DNA of 46,304 bases from a virus. Below the pieces are notes generated by a model, which did no database searches, was not told where the DNA came from, and saw only the letters and a list, made by a program, of their open reading frames with translations. Of the stretch, positions 1 through 9,787 are shown in pieces. How positions within the stretch are numbered: the stretch's first letter is position 1; the number at the start of each line of letters is the position of its first letter. The DNA lies in IMG/VR virus record IMGVR_UViG_3300006924_000044, positions 1-46,304 of that record; one strand, written 5' to 3'. Made by a program: the position numbers and the translations under genes.

Positions 1-1007
1 TCTTCACTAGCTTTTTTCATGGTAGAACTCATGTCTACATCAATCTTAGCTACGTATCTGTCCCCATACTTTTTCTGAATGTTTTCTGGGACACCTTGTG
101 CTCCCTTTAAGGGGGTGATGTCAAGCTCCATATAGTCGGTGTTTAAACCGCTCTCGGCCAATACGTTCATCGAGGCACCATCTGGATTTACCTCAAACTC
201 AAAGTCACCCACTCTTTCTGGGATTTCTGGAGTAACTCGACTCTCAGCTTTTTTTATTACACCAGAAGAAGATCCAGTAGACGAAACCTCACCGATCTCC
301 TCTAACAACAGCCTTTCTGAATTGCTTAAATCAAGACCAGAGAATTCATCAAAAGACATGTCCACCAATTGTCTTGCGTCATCTCTAGTGGCCTGTCTTT
401 CTGCTTGAGTGAAGTCTCTAGACACATTTCTTATAACCTCCTCTGCATTTGCCCCCTCTTCACTTAAGCCTTTTACGATCCTATCTAGCATAGGGTTATT
501 CACGCTTTGAGCGTAGCTCCTTATCATTCCCGCATTGCCAGGTACAAAGGCCAGAGCGGCTGCACCAAGGGCTAATCCACTACCTAATGCGGCTTTACCT
601 GCCTTGCCCTCTTTAACGCCCTCGTAAGCCATCTTTACTCCCTCGTACATATCCTCAACATCACCTACTGGAGACACGAACTTCATAGGGGATACAGACT
701 CAGCGGAACCACTAGCCATGGGGTCAAATCCTAGCTTCTTTATTTGCTTAAGCTCTTCGTTCTTTTCCATTATCATCCTATCGAAAGCTGCGCTCTCAAT
801 GGACTCTTTGAAGTAGGGGTTTATTTCAGGTGGCGTGGATGTAGATGAGGCGGCGGATAACTGATTCATGACTGGCATGTTAGCCTGAAGTCCACTCAAA
901 CCAGAAGATACAGGAAGTTTACCCATAGGGGATCTTGAACTCTGTGATTCAAGTGCTTTAAGTAGTTGACCTACATCACCACCTTTATCGTACCTTTTAA
1001 CTCTCAT
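1..1007 (-). CDS. partial KGG-motif virion-like protein (3' end beyond window)
   Basis: An open frame runs from an ATG at 1007 to the left edge without a stop, giving the first 335 codons. It begins MRVKRYDKGGDVGQLL, with the Y-x-K-G-G motif seen near the start of several small proteins here. A Gly/Ala-rich hydrophobic stretch at about residues 150-170 could be a membrane segment; the rest is polar and helical. The ATG overlaps the stop of the upstream holin-like gene as ATGA, so translation is probably coupled. Its place at the end of the internal-protein block suggests a virion or lysis-linked role, but I do not recognise a family. Confidence 0.8.
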   Translation of the reverse strand, partial: MRVKRYDKGGDVGQLLKALESQSSRSPMGKLPVSSGLSGLQANMPVMNQLSAASSTSTPPEINPYFKESIESAAFDRMIMEKNEELKQIKKLGFDPMASGSAESVSPMKFVSPVGDVEDMYEGVKMAYEGVKEGKAGKAALGSGLALGAAALAFVPGNAGMIRSYAQSVNNPMLDRIVKGLSEEGANAEEVIRNVSRDFTQAERQATRDDARQLVDMSFDEFSGLDLSNSERLLLEEIGEVSSTGSSSGVIKKAESRVTPEIPERVGDFEFEVNPDGASMNVLAESGLNTDYMELDITPLKGAQGVPENIQKKYGDRYVAKIDVDMSSTMKKASE

Positions 1008-1432
1008 TTCCTAGTTTTTTCTATTGTTCTACCCGCAAAGTATGCCCCGAAAACAGTCAGCATAAGTATCTCTAACAAAGATATGTAATTCTCTCTGGGC
1101 GAAAATTCTTCAGACAGACCGTCCCACAGCATCATAACCATGAAGAATATCATAAGTACGATCATTGTTGCTGGGCGAATGATCTTAGCAATCTTAACAT
1201 CACTAGCCATGTCAGCCTCCCATCGTCTAGAAACATTGTTCTGAAACTCAACCTCAGCCTGAACGACTGCAGCAGCCTCCGCTGGATCTACGCCATCCTC
1301 CTTGTCCAAAAGGTTCTTTACTATACCAAGCCCCCCTTTATCTGGTAGAAGGTCCCCTACTACGCTTAAAATGCCTGGAGCTTTAGATCTCAGCCACTCT
1401 CCAAGCTTTGTATCTTTTATTTTATCACTCAT
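1004..1432 (-). CDS. three-helix holin-like membrane protein
   Basis: 142 residues. A soluble N-terminal half is followed by a segment reading WEADMASD..IAKIIRPATM, then two strongly hydrophobic helices (about residues 88-105 and 115-132) and a basic tail, RTIEKTRK. This order (N-R/W-EAD, IRP, hydrophobic helices, YFAGR-IEK) matches the three-TM phage/GTA holin family. Such proteins sit in the inner membrane and permit release of the muralytic enzyme. It overlaps the 1500-residue upstream gene by 8 bases and the downstream gene by ATGA. The likely endolysin is at the other end of the window (43732-44193), so the lysis genes are not adjacent. Confidence 0.75.
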   Translation of the reverse strand: MSDKIKDTKLGEWLRSKAPGILSVVGDLLPDKGGLGIVKNLLDKEDGVDPAEAAAVVQAEVEFQNNVSRRWEADMASDVKIAKIIRPATMIVLMIFFMVMMLWDGLSEEFSPRENYISLLEILMLTVFGAYFAGRTIEKTRK

Positions 1433-4400
1433 ACTTAGGGTTTTGTTCTTTCAGTGGAATGAAACTATCAGGACCACTCATGATACTGAATATTCTGTCC
1501 TCGCTTATCCCCATTCTTTCCTTCATTGTTTCTACTATGTTGTCTACAGGGACGCCAAGCCTGATGGCCGACTGGACATCATCAAATATTAGCTGCTCTC
1601 TTCTTCGAAGCATATCATTTGCTTTCTCCCAGGATTCAAGCTTGAACAGCGGAGAGCCTTTCTCTAAATCTGAATACCTTACACCAGCATCTTCTTTTAT
1701 GCTTTCTGCATGATCTCGCAGTTTGTATGACAAGGATTTCTCAACCTCTACATCTACTTCTTTGTAGCCAGTGAATTGACCAACCAACTCATTAGCAGGG
1801 GTGTCCGATCCGTATATCTTTTTCATTGAAGTTACCGTACCTGGCTCGAATACACTCATCATGTATAGTGTGGCCTTCTCCATCTTTTCTGTTTCGGTAT
1901 CATCATCAAAATATATCTTCTTGCCGTAGTCATCCCTGTTTTCAGACAGATTAAGTGCCCTTCTAGTTGCTATGTCCATGCCAGTAAATGGCGCTATAAA
2001 TTCCACCATAGCATTACCAAATCCTTCAGTTATAGTCTCCCCCCTTGAGACAGCTCCGACGACCTTATCTATACCTCCGAATGGATCCGAGGCCGAAAAA
2101 TCTACATAGGAAAACTTACCGTCTCCTGAGAACGTGGACATGTATAGCTTAGACTCTTCAGACCAGAATGGAACAAACTTTCTGATGTCTGCATCTCTTT
2201 GCTTCTCCTCCTCTGAAGATGCCAAAGCACCCATAACACCTTGAGCCCCCATGCCTATAGCTAACGTAGAACCTCCAACCAAAGCTGTCTTTATTCCCTG
2301 GTACTCACTGACACCCGCTAGCCTTGACCTGCCTATAGCTCTGACAGAGGGGTTATCTGACTTCATCTCTTTGTTAGCCAGAGCCAGTATATTCCAGCTT
2401 GTTCTGTATGATTCAGCCTGGAAAGAAACAAAGTTCCCCATGACTGGCATTCCTTTAATTCTGTTTATTATTTCTGGTGTTCTACTGTAAGTTGGGAATG
2501 TATTCTTGACAATCTCCGAAACTTCCGAGTCCAACTCAGTGCGCTGCTGATCTGTCAATTGAGATGGGTCAACACCAAACTTAGCATTAGAGTACCTGCG
2601 CTGCTCGCTCTCAAAAGCCATGATCTTAAAGAAGTCATCCTCTGCTTGATATGCATTCTCTAATCCTTTCTTTGCTCCTTTTATTTTTTTCTTGGTGCTA
2701 CTATCCAGCCTAGCCGATGCAGCGTCTTGGAATTTATCTTCGTTAAACAGGTAGCTTAATTCACCTATACCTACACTTTGCTTTACAATACCTAATTCGA
2801 TGTAGTAGTTTAGTTTAGCTTGTTTCTCTTTATTAGAGAGAGCTTTCATATCGTTGTACACCAAATCGAAAGCTTTAGAAGCATCTTTAGCTGTACCCTT
2901 TAAATTCCATGGGTGAGCGTGACCATTAGCAATCATAAAACCGAAGTTACCTACCACGTTCTTTCCGTGAGTACCAATAGATCCTATTGTTTTAGCCCAC
3001 TTAACCCCTCCAACAAATTTAAGCGCTAGCTCAGTCGCTTTACTTCTTGTGTTTTTTTCTGGATACACTTCGTTAGCTATCTCTTTCGTTGTGTAAAAAG
3101 TGTTTTCACCTAAAGTGACCTGCTCACTAAATTCACCTCTTGGTGAGTCAAACAGATAAACACCTTTTCCCGACTCAGAAACCGTGTTGTTAAACTTTCT
3201 AGCCTCTGACAAGGCTGTCATCTTGTGAATTGTCTTTACATAATTCTGAATAGGATCAGAATATTCACCAAGCAATGCTCGTATCTCGACTGGTAGCTCT
3301 TTCTTTTGTTTTAGTATACCCTCCTTCTCTGTGCCAAGACCCGAACCTTTTATGTAAGCTCTGTCTTCGTCACTTAAGTATGCGTTTATTTCTCCTTCTA
3401 CTAAGTAATCAAGAAAGTCAGGTTCTGAAAGGCCTTGAGGATTTGCTTCTGGATCTTTGTGAGTCTCTCTAGCTAACTTGACTAAGTCTGGTCTAGATTG
3501 CTTAATGAAATTGTGAGCTTTATTAACGATAGCTTGACCCTCCTCTGTCTTCAGTTGAGTTCTCCACTCCTTCCCTTCGAAATTTCTGTAAGCTGTATTC
3601 ATGTAGCTCCCCAAGTTTGATATAACAGCATCAACGCTAGAAGCTTTCACAACTCCAGAATTGATTAAGTCCATACTTAGGTTATCTATCTCTGCTCTCA
3701 TCTCATCAGCCATCGTAACAGCTTCATTTGATAAGCTACCCCTTTCGCCACCAGACAAATACGTATTGAAGTCTGAATTAAACGACTCCCTGTTAGCTTC
3801 AGGGATGGATTTTTCCATCTCCTCAAATCTATTTATAGTCTTCGTTAGGTTGTTGTACTGAGACGCCATCCTAGCCTCTCTTTTCTCATATGCTTTGTAC
3901 ATAGATCGAGGCATGAACTTACGAGCACTAAGCCACTTACGCTGTAGGCCAGTCCTGCCTGTGAGTACATCAGCCACAAAGCCTTTCACGGTTCTTTTCT
4001 CACCCCTGTATATATCTTCCTCTCTAGCTCTCTGCCTTAATTCTCTTTGCTTCTCTCTTCTTTCCTTCTCTTGATTAGCCAGGTCTTGCTCAGAGATTGG
4101 CTGCGCATCTAACTCTGATTGACTTACTTGAGCGTCCTCTGAAACTGGAGAAGACTCATCAACATCAATTGGCTTTGCTTCTTCTGGCTTGTACCCTTCT
4201 ACAAGAGCATCAATCTCTTCTTGATATTGTTGTCTAGCCCTTTCAGATGATCTACCTGTCTTTCCATCCAACCTCATAAGTCTAGTCTCCAGCTCTATAA
4301 GCTGTTCTCTTGTCTCTCCCGTTATATCTGGGTCGATGTTAGCTTCCACAGCATTTCGCTCCATAACTTCTTCAACCCTTTGAGACATATCTGGGTCATT

Positions 4401-5927
4401 CTTTACAGATAGAGGAACGGCCTGAATCTGTTCGGGGGTAGCCGTCTCTATGAAGTCAGAGAAGTCTTCTTTATCTACACGCTCATTATTAAGATAGTAC
4501 CCAGTACCAGGGGGTAGCGTCTTTGGGGTTCTTGCCTTCTCAGCCTTCACACCTATATAAGTGGTGGCTAAATTGGTTGCTGTAGTTGGACCGCTTGATA
4601 ATCCCTCCGTGAGTATTTCTTGTGCGCTCATCTCCTGATCGGCAGAAAGCCGAGCCAAAGACTCACCACCCATTCCAGAAACTACATCAGCAGCAGCCTG
4701 TCCAGTAACCACCCCTACATCACTTATCTTATCTGCAACCTTTAGAGATCTAAATACACCAGATAGAACAGACCCGAAGAAAGCATCCACATAAGATATG
4801 GCGTCACCCCTGGCTATCGACCTGTTTCTAATCGACTTGTATTTATCCTCATCAGTCAATACAGTTAGTATATCATCTGGATTGAACTCTAGGCCAGCCT
4901 TTTCAAGCTCCTCTTTTAAGAATTCTGTTTGAGAGTTTATAACCTCAATCTCTCTTCCCATGCGTGCCATAGCAAAGGGAATAGACCTAGCGATAGCACC
5001 CCCCACAGCAATGGGAACAGTAATTGGGGCAGCAACCCCTCCAGCAAGGCCCACTCCAAGGCCAGCTGCTGCAGCTGTAGCCACAACCTCTGCCCCTTCT
5101 TTTATTACTCCTGCCTCTGGCATAGCGGCCATAGAGTTTACCATGTATTCCATTACAGCCTGTGGGTTTAACGCCAAAGCTTTAAAGGATCCAAACCAGT
5201 CTCCGTCCTCTTCCTTATACTTAGCCATATCGGACTCAAGAGCTTTCATCTCTTCGCTCTTTCCGTACTCATTTAAATCACTCTCGTATTTATTAATACT
5301 TTGAGTGTACGCCTCTACAGACTCCTCCGATGGATTGTTAAAAGCCCATCTAGTGTTCTTGTAACTGTCTGTAGCTGCATAGCCAGATGCAGAAGCTCTA
5401 GCCATATTGTCAACGAATTGACCAATTATAGGTACGTTATTGACGGCGCTTCCGAAATCACCCTTAAGAAAATTTTCTCCGTAATCATAGTAGTTCACAG
5501 GAACCATGAACCCCTTCCCACTTGCAGTAAATCTAGTCCTTTGATACCTAGTGGAGTCTCCTTTCTGTTGCTTTACTCCAAAAACTCCGCTATCTACTGT
5601 TTGCCAATCCGAATCTCCACTCTCTGACGGTTGATCCTGAGGCGTACTTGAGGTAGACTCCATGAAAGCCTCTTCCGAAGGAGGCCCCAAAGGAGACTGT
5701 TCGGTTTCTGCTTTTTTTTTTAAGCCTCCAAAAACATCAGTCTGGAACTGCTCTATTGAAGAAAACTCAATAGGGAAGTCAGGATCTGAAGCTACTTGTG
5801 AGTATAGTCTGTTTATGTTTCCAGACCCGCTAGTGTACTTTTCGTTAAATGACTCAGCGGTACTGCCCTCAGCAAGTGATCCAACTGAATTCAAATAGTC
5901 ATATACCTGTTGAAACTTATCGTTCAT
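1425..5927 (-). CDS. very large internal virion (ejection-type) protein
   Basis: 1500 residues. The N-terminus (DYLNSVGSL...) is a small helical domain common in large marine-phage virion proteins. A Ser/Pro/Gln-rich linker follows (about 70-110), then a Gly/Ala-rich hydrophobic region (about 270-320) able to insert in membranes. A long charged coiled-coil region with EEAKP and RQRAREE stretches spans about 520-640. The C-terminal half contains KTIGSIGTHGKNVVGNFGF, which resembles the conserved R/K-N-xx-G-N segment of large polyvalent phage proteins. No protease or lysozyme active site is obvious. By size, position after the tail genes and composition, it probably rides in the capsid and is ejected, like T7 internal core or crAss cargo proteins. 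That role is inferred. Confidence 0.7.
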   Translation of the reverse strand: MNDKFQQVYDYLNSVGSLAEGSTAESFNEKYTSGSGNINRLYSQVASDPDFPIEFSSIEQFQTDVFGGLKKKAETEQSPLGPPSEEAFMESTSSTPQDQPSESGDSDWQTVDSGVFGVKQQKGDSTRYQRTRFTASGKGFMVPVNYYDYGENFLKGDFGSAVNNVPIIGQFVDNMARASASGYAATDSYKNTRWAFNNPSEESVEAYTQSINKYESDLNEYGKSEEMKALESDMAKYKEEDGDWFGSFKALALNPQAVMEYMVNSMAAMPEAGVIKEGAEVVATAAAAGLGVGLAGGVAAPITVPIAVGGAIARSIPFAMARMGREIEVINSQTEFLKEELEKAGLEFNPDDILTVLTDEDKYKSIRNRSIARGDAISYVDAFFGSVLSGVFRSLKVADKISDVGVVTGQAAADVVSGMGGESLARLSADQEMSAQEILTEGLSSGPTTATNLATTYIGVKAEKARTPKTLPPGTGYYLNNERVDKEDFSDFIETATPEQIQAVPLSVKNDPDMSQRVEEVMERNAVEANIDPDITGETREQLIELETRLMRLDGKTGRSSERARQQYQEEIDALVEGYKPEEAKPIDVDESSPVSEDAQVSQSELDAQPISEQDLANQEKERREKQRELRQRAREEDIYRGEKRTVKGFVADVLTGRTGLQRKWLSARKFMPRSMYKAYEKREARMASQYNNLTKTINRFEEMEKSIPEANRESFNSDFNTYLSGGERGSLSNEAVTMADEMRAEIDNLSMDLINSGVVKASSVDAVISNLGSYMNTAYRNFEGKEWRTQLKTEEGQAIVNKAHNFIKQSRPDLVKLARETHKDPEANPQGLSEPDFLDYLVEGEINAYLSDEDRAYIKGSGLGTEKEGILKQKKELPVEIRALLGEYSDPIQNYVKTIHKMTALSEARKFNNTVSESGKGVYLFDSPRGEFSEQVTLGENTFYTTKEIANEVYPEKNTRSKATELALKFVGGVKWAKTIGSIGTHGKNVVGNFGFMIANGHAHPWNLKGTAKDASKAFDLVYNDMKALSNKEKQAKLNYYIELGIVKQSVGIGELSYLFNEDKFQDAASARLDSSTKKKIKGAKKGLENAYQAEDDFFKIMAFESEQRRYSNAKFGVDPSQLTDQQRTELDSEVSEIVKNTFPTYSRTPEIINRIKGMPVMGNFVSFQAESYRTSWNILALANKEMKSDNPSVRAIGRSRLAGVSEYQGIKTALVGGSTLAIGMGAQGVMGALASSEEEKQRDADIRKFVPFWSEESKLYMSTFSGDGKFSYVDFSASDPFGGIDKVVGAVSRGETITEGFGNAMVEFIAPFTGMDIATRRALNLSENRDDYGKKIYFDDDTETEKMEKATLYMMSVFEPGTVTSMKKIYGSDTPANELVGQFTGYKEVDVEVEKSLSYKLRDHAESIKEDAGVRYSDLEKGSPLFKLESWEKANDMLRRREQLIFDDVQSAIRLGVPVDNIVETMKERMGISEDRIFSIMSGPDSFIPLKEQNPKYE

Positions 5928-7846
5928 TATAGCCCTCCTATTGATTTAACAAATTCTCTCTGAAGCTCAATAAATGAAACCCCTCTTGTTCTTTGTATCT
6001 CAGCGTCTATAGCTTTATAAAGATCTTTATTGATTTTGGGGTCTATGTAAATGGGTGGTATATCTCGACCACCAGACACGTTCTTTATCCCAGTCCAGTT
6101 CTTTAACTCGACTACAATTCCTTGATCTGTATCGAGAAGCGTCATGGCTTGAGGTTTCGCCTCTACATTTAACCTAGGACCTGGAACCTTCACTGCAACC
6201 GTTTCTCCCGCTTCATTCTTTTCGAATTTATTAATCTCTTTTCCAGTAGAGTATTCATCAGACAAGTAGCTAGAGAGCTGAAGCGGCTCGTTAAAATCAG
6301 TTATAGCGATAGTAGCGCTATTATCAACGTTAGGGTCAAAGTTAATCTGACCATAGGTTGGGTTGTCCATTAGGTCAAATTCAGTAGGCATTGACCAGGG
6401 CTCAACCTCCCTTACTTGATTAAACGCCTCTTGTTTTCTTTGGTTTTTAGCAATTTGAGTCTGCGTAGGAGCCCTACCAGTTGAAGTCTTCTCTGCTTTC
6501 TTCTCGCTAAAAGGAGGTATCTCTTGAAGTAAAGATTCTCTAAGAGCCCCCATTGACTCATCAAAATTGTAATCAGGGTTCCCAGGGTTGTCATCCTCCC
6601 ATCTCTTTCTGGCGGTTGTTTTAAACGCCTTATCTAAGTCTGTTTCCCCTACACTGCTTTCTGATGTAAATGAATTAAGAGCAATAGACAGCCTTTCGTC
6701 CTTTTCATCCTTGGTCAAGTCAGGATTGCTGTTAATCTTATTCCATACTGGTAGAATTCTTTTTTGCCAGTAGTCAAGAACCTGTACACCCGTCTCGATC
6801 ATGCTTGTCTCTGGTTGATACATTCCGACAATACCGTCTATGTAAGAATCCACAGCACTTAATTTGTCCTCATCTGAAAGCTCCTTGCCTGGGTTGTTAG
6901 GGTAGTTTCTGTTAGCGTACTGCTTTAGAGCCGTGGAGTATGCGTTCTTTCCTTTTGCGTCCAGCGTGGTTAAATCGCCAAAAGAATTACTTAGCATAGC
7001 TTTAAGCTTTTCCTTTCTTTCATCAACGGTAAGCGTATCATCAGACTCAATCATCTCAACCAGTGGAGATATTTCCTGCAAATAAGAAGATCCAGGCATG
7101 TCAGACCTCTCCCTTATGTTAGCCTCAATACTGTAAAGCCCTTGAATATTTTCTGCAGAGTAGAATGGGGATTCATATATTGAACCTCTTGCCTTCTGAC
7201 CATTCACGTATAGAGGATCACCATTAGCGTCTAACCAATCAGCGACAGGCTTTCCATCCTCTATATCAAAGGTTTCAACATCAAAACCACTCTTAGCTCG
7301 AATGGAATTGTAAGCATTGAGTTGTTCCTCTCCAGCACCAAAATACATAGTGTCACTCCTATAGGAATCAGGCTCAACGGTGTACCCCGTAAACTCTTCT
7401 TCCTTGCCCTCTAGAGATTCATTGGTATTGTTAAATAAATCTGCAAGAGTAGTTAACTCACTCAGAGAAGACTGAAAATCTGATTGATTATCACCTAAAT
7501 TGTTTTCAGAAACGTAATTAGCGTACACATCGAATGCCTTACGCTGTGACTCAGTCCAGTTATCGGCATCACCAGAAGACTTGTATATAGCTTTATTCCT
7601 ATCGTCTTGGATTTTTCGTTGTGCTTTTTGCTGAGCTGCAGACTGCTTTGCATATTCAATACCAAGGCGTTGAGCGCGATCAGCCTCCCTTTGCTCTCGC
7701 TGAAAGTTCATCTGCTCTTGAAGTCTTGCATCCTGAGCTGCTTGCTGAACCTTCATCTGCTGAGATTGAGCAAAAATAGGTATCGCCTTAGCTATAGCAT
7801 CACTGTAGCTTTGCTTTGTTGGATTCCTAGCTATAAACTTTGCCAT
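5927..7846 (-). CDS. internal virion / cargo-type protein with N-terminal coiled coil
   Basis: 639 residues, almost entirely polar. Residues about 20-90 are Ala/Gln/Arg-rich and strongly helical (QQMKVQQAAQDARLQEQM). The middle is acidic and helical, and a short beta-rich C-terminal part follows about residue 480. There is no signal peptide or membrane helix. It is flanked by TAATG stop-start overlaps on both sides, so it is produced in step with the 302- and 1500-residue neighbours. Position and composition fit an internal or ejection protein of a podovirus; I see no catalytic motif. Confidence 0.7.
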   Translation of the reverse strand: MAKFIARNPTKQSYSDAIAKAIPIFAQSQQMKVQQAAQDARLQEQMNFQREQREADRAQRLGIEYAKQSAAQQKAQRKIQDDRNKAIYKSSGDADNWTESQRKAFDVYANYVSENNLGDNQSDFQSSLSELTTLADLFNNTNESLEGKEEEFTGYTVEPDSYRSDTMYFGAGEEQLNAYNSIRAKSGFDVETFDIEDGKPVADWLDANGDPLYVNGQKARGSIYESPFYSAENIQGLYSIEANIRERSDMPGSSYLQEISPLVEMIESDDTLTVDERKEKLKAMLSNSFGDLTTLDAKGKNAYSTALKQYANRNYPNNPGKELSDEDKLSAVDSYIDGIVGMYQPETSMIETGVQVLDYWQKRILPVWNKINSNPDLTKDEKDERLSIALNSFTSESSVGETDLDKAFKTTARKRWEDDNPGNPDYNFDESMGALRESLLQEIPPFSEKKAEKTSTGRAPTQTQIAKNQRKQEAFNQVREVEPWSMPTEFDLMDNPTYGQINFDPNVDNSATIAITDFNEPLQLSSYLSDEYSTGKEINKFEKNEAGETVAVKVPGPRLNVEAKPQAMTLLDTDQGIVVELKNWTGIKNVSGGRDIPPIYIDPKINKDLYKAIDAEIQRTRGVSFIELQREFVKSIGGL

Positions 7847-8754
7847 TAGGCTGTTTCGTTAAATTGTGGTTGGCTAAACACCTCATCAACAGCACCGTAG
7901 AATTTCATCCACTCGTCCTGACTTACCTCTTCGCCATTCTTAATCTTCTGAGCTATCATATCATACTCACTATGTATAGTGCCTGCTTGATCCGAGTTCA
8001 AGATATACTCTTGCCCAGTAGCTTCAGCTACCTTCTCTCCGTTATCTTCATCAAGTACAGCCCCGTCCTCCATGATAGCGTACTTCTTTTTGTCGTGATC
8101 CTCAGGGCCCTCTAGCTTTTGAACTATAGGCTTACCCCCCTCGGCAAGTATACGATCAATGACACCTCCGTTTTTACCAGTTGGTGTTGGTGTTGGTGCT
8201 GACGCCCATATACTAGCTACGTTACCTAATGCGTCGGCAAAAGGATTGGAAGCTTCTGTTTCTGCAAGGTTTTGACCAGCACTCATAAGGTTTTGACCAG
8301 CAAGCTGTTGAGCCATCATTCCCTCCTGTCTTCGTAACCCTATATTCTGATCAATAGCCTGTTTCTCAGCTCCAGCTAAGTAGCTCTTACCAGCAAGCTC
8401 GTTCTGCACATCTTGCCTTTGTGCTGCAAGTATCTGTCCAGTAACATCAGCTTGTGGAACCATTGCCATCAAAGCCCTGTCACCAGACTGTCCAGCTACA
8501 TCCAAAAGCTGTGCTTGTTTTGCCTGAAGTGGGCTAAGGTCTGTAGGCCTCTGCATTATCTGAGCTATGTCTCTCTGCTTCTGAGTAGTGCCATACTGCT
8601 GCTTAGCAAGGGCAGCCATGGACTTATCATAGTCTACTTCCGCACCAGCTAAATCTTCTCTCTGAGAAGCCAGCATTTTGTTTCTTTGTCTGTTATCTAA
8701 GAATCCAGCACCTAAGGCTGCTATTGTTCCTGCTATTTGTCCTGCGTATGGCAT
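7846..8754 (-). CDS. virion protein with N-terminal helix bundle and NGG/EGG C-terminal motif
   Basis: 302 residues. The N-terminus has a hydrophobic Gly/Ala helix (AGQIAGTIAALGAGFL), then a long Gln/Ala-rich helical region to about residue 175, similar in character to T7 gp14-type internal proteins. After a Pro/Thr linker comes a conserved-looking tail with GKNGGVIDRILAEGGKP and EATGQEYILNSDQA, a phrase I associate with marine-phage virion proteins. A TAAATTTGC box ends 4 bases before the ATG, and its TAA is the stop of the upstream gene. The gene may therefore be transcribed separately, without a leader. Role inferred as ejected or tail-associated. Confidence 0.7.
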   Translation of the reverse strand: MPYAGQIAGTIAALGAGFLDNRQRNKMLASQREDLAGAEVDYDKSMAALAKQQYGTTQKQRDIAQIMQRPTDLSPLQAKQAQLLDVAGQSGDRALMAMVPQADVTGQILAAQRQDVQNELAGKSYLAGAEKQAIDQNIGLRRQEGMMAQQLAGQNLMSAGQNLAETEASNPFADALGNVASIWASAPTPTPTGKNGGVIDRILAEGGKPIVQKLEGPEDHDKKKYAIMEDGAVLDEDNGEKVAEATGQEYILNSDQAGTIHSEYDMIAQKIKNGEEVSQDEWMKFYGAVDEVFSQPQFNETA

Positions 8755-8758
8755 ATCT

Positions 8759-8767
8759 GCAAATTTA
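8759..8767 (-). promoter_or_regulatory. Bacteroidetes-type -7 box TAAATTTGC before the 302-residue gene
   Basis: On the minus strand TAAATTTGC ends 4 bases before the ATG at 8754 and matches TAnnTTTGY. It overlaps the TAA stop of the preceding gene. No clear -33 TTTG is visible. The usual spacing would place the transcript start at or within a few bases of the ATG. Confidence 0.5.
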
Positions 8768-9787
8768 AGAATTTTGATTTAAACGACTATCCAGCTTAGA
8801 GAATTGATAATCTACATTAATTGCGTGTAACTCAAAGGGTTTATTGGTTTCTGTGGTGAGTCTTAGTCTAGCGTATGGACCTCTCATCTGATCACCGTTA
8901 ATCTCTGAATTCTGAACACTAAGCAAATCTTTATTAGAGGTGAGAGTGACTTCACCACCTTCAACTTCGATTCCATATAGGTTATCACCTAAATAATTGA
9001 CTAAATCTAAAGAGATAATTACTCCTTCTATATCAAAAAAGTCAAAACTGTTATCGTCGGATTCTCCAGAAGGGGTAATCCTACAGGAAAGAGTCAGTTC
9101 GTCCTTACTTGCCCTTACGAACTTAATTTTATCAAGTGTTTCTGTGTTACCATCTTCGTCAATATATGACACGTTAGTGTTTGGTTGAATGAAATCTGGC
9201 ATAAAAGAGCCAGGTAAGTTAAACTCAATCTCCGAAACAGCATCCCCTGATGCGATGGAAGCGATTACATCAATATCTCCTGGAATAAAATAATTACTAT
9301 CAAACTGAGTTGTTAAATCAGCAAACAAAGGCCCGTAATCAGTTCCTGCAGCCACCAAACCTGAAAATTCCCCTAACTTTCCTGCAGGAATAAAAACAGA
9401 TGAGTTGATCTTAGACCTAGGCATCTCAGCGTACTTAAAGCCCTCCTTGTTTTTAAAGAAGGAACTCTTTATCTCACCCTCTTGTTTCTCGTTTCCTTCG
9501 TACTCATCATTTGTAAAGACCTCTCCTGACCACCCCTCCCCATTCGTTTCAATAGAAACAGACTTAAACATCTTGATTGCAGATGGGTCCTGATTGGATG
9601 ATACCTCCAGGTATGACCCACTAGCAGACCCATAAAAATCGCACATGGTTTCGTTTGTGTCATGAACCCATGACTCTCCATCATCATTAAATGATATCAT
9701 CTCTTCACCTATACTTGCGTAACAAGTAGGCTCAAAGCTGTACTTGGATGTCCAGGACTTAAACTTATTTGAATAGGCTATAGTCAT
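8765..9787 (-). CDS. muzzle/tail protein, C-terminal part encoded as a separate gene
   Basis: 340 residues, beta-rich. It opens with TIAYSNKFKSWTSKYSF, followed by HDTNETMCDFYG and a K-F-K-S-V-S-I-E-T strand. In crAss-like muzzle/stabilisation proteins this order (…A-Y-x-x-K-x-x-x-W-x-S-x-Y-S-F…H-N…FYG…K.F..I..E) normally forms the C-terminal domain of the same polypeptide as the upstream beta-propeller region. Here it has its own ATG at a TAATG junction with the 1800-residue gene. It is probably assembled with that protein at the tail tip. The split-gene reading rests on recalled family architecture. Confidence 0.7.
   Translation of the reverse strand: MTIAYSNKFKSWTSKYSFEPTCYASIGEEMISFNDDGESWVHDTNETMCDFYGSASGSYLEVSSNQDPSAIKMFKSVSIETNGEGWSGEVFTNDEYEGNEKQEGEIKSSFFKNKEGFKYAEMPRSKINSSVFIPAGKLGEFSGLVAAGTDYGPLFADLTTQFDSNYFIPGDIDVIASIASGDAVSEIEFNLPGSFMPDFIQPNTNVSYIDEDGNTETLDKIKFVRASKDELTLSCRITPSGESDDNSFDFFDIEGVIISLDLVNYLGDNLYGIEVEGGEVTLTSNKDLLSVQNSEINGDQMRGPYARLRLTTETNKPFELHAINVDYQFSKLDSRLNQNS

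Noticed and set aside
4929-5304. + strand open frames of 80 and 114 codons
   Set aside because: Antisense to the Gly/Ala-rich hydrophobic part of the 1500-residue protein; His/Ser- or Ala/Pro-rich composition is a by-product of the complementary strand.
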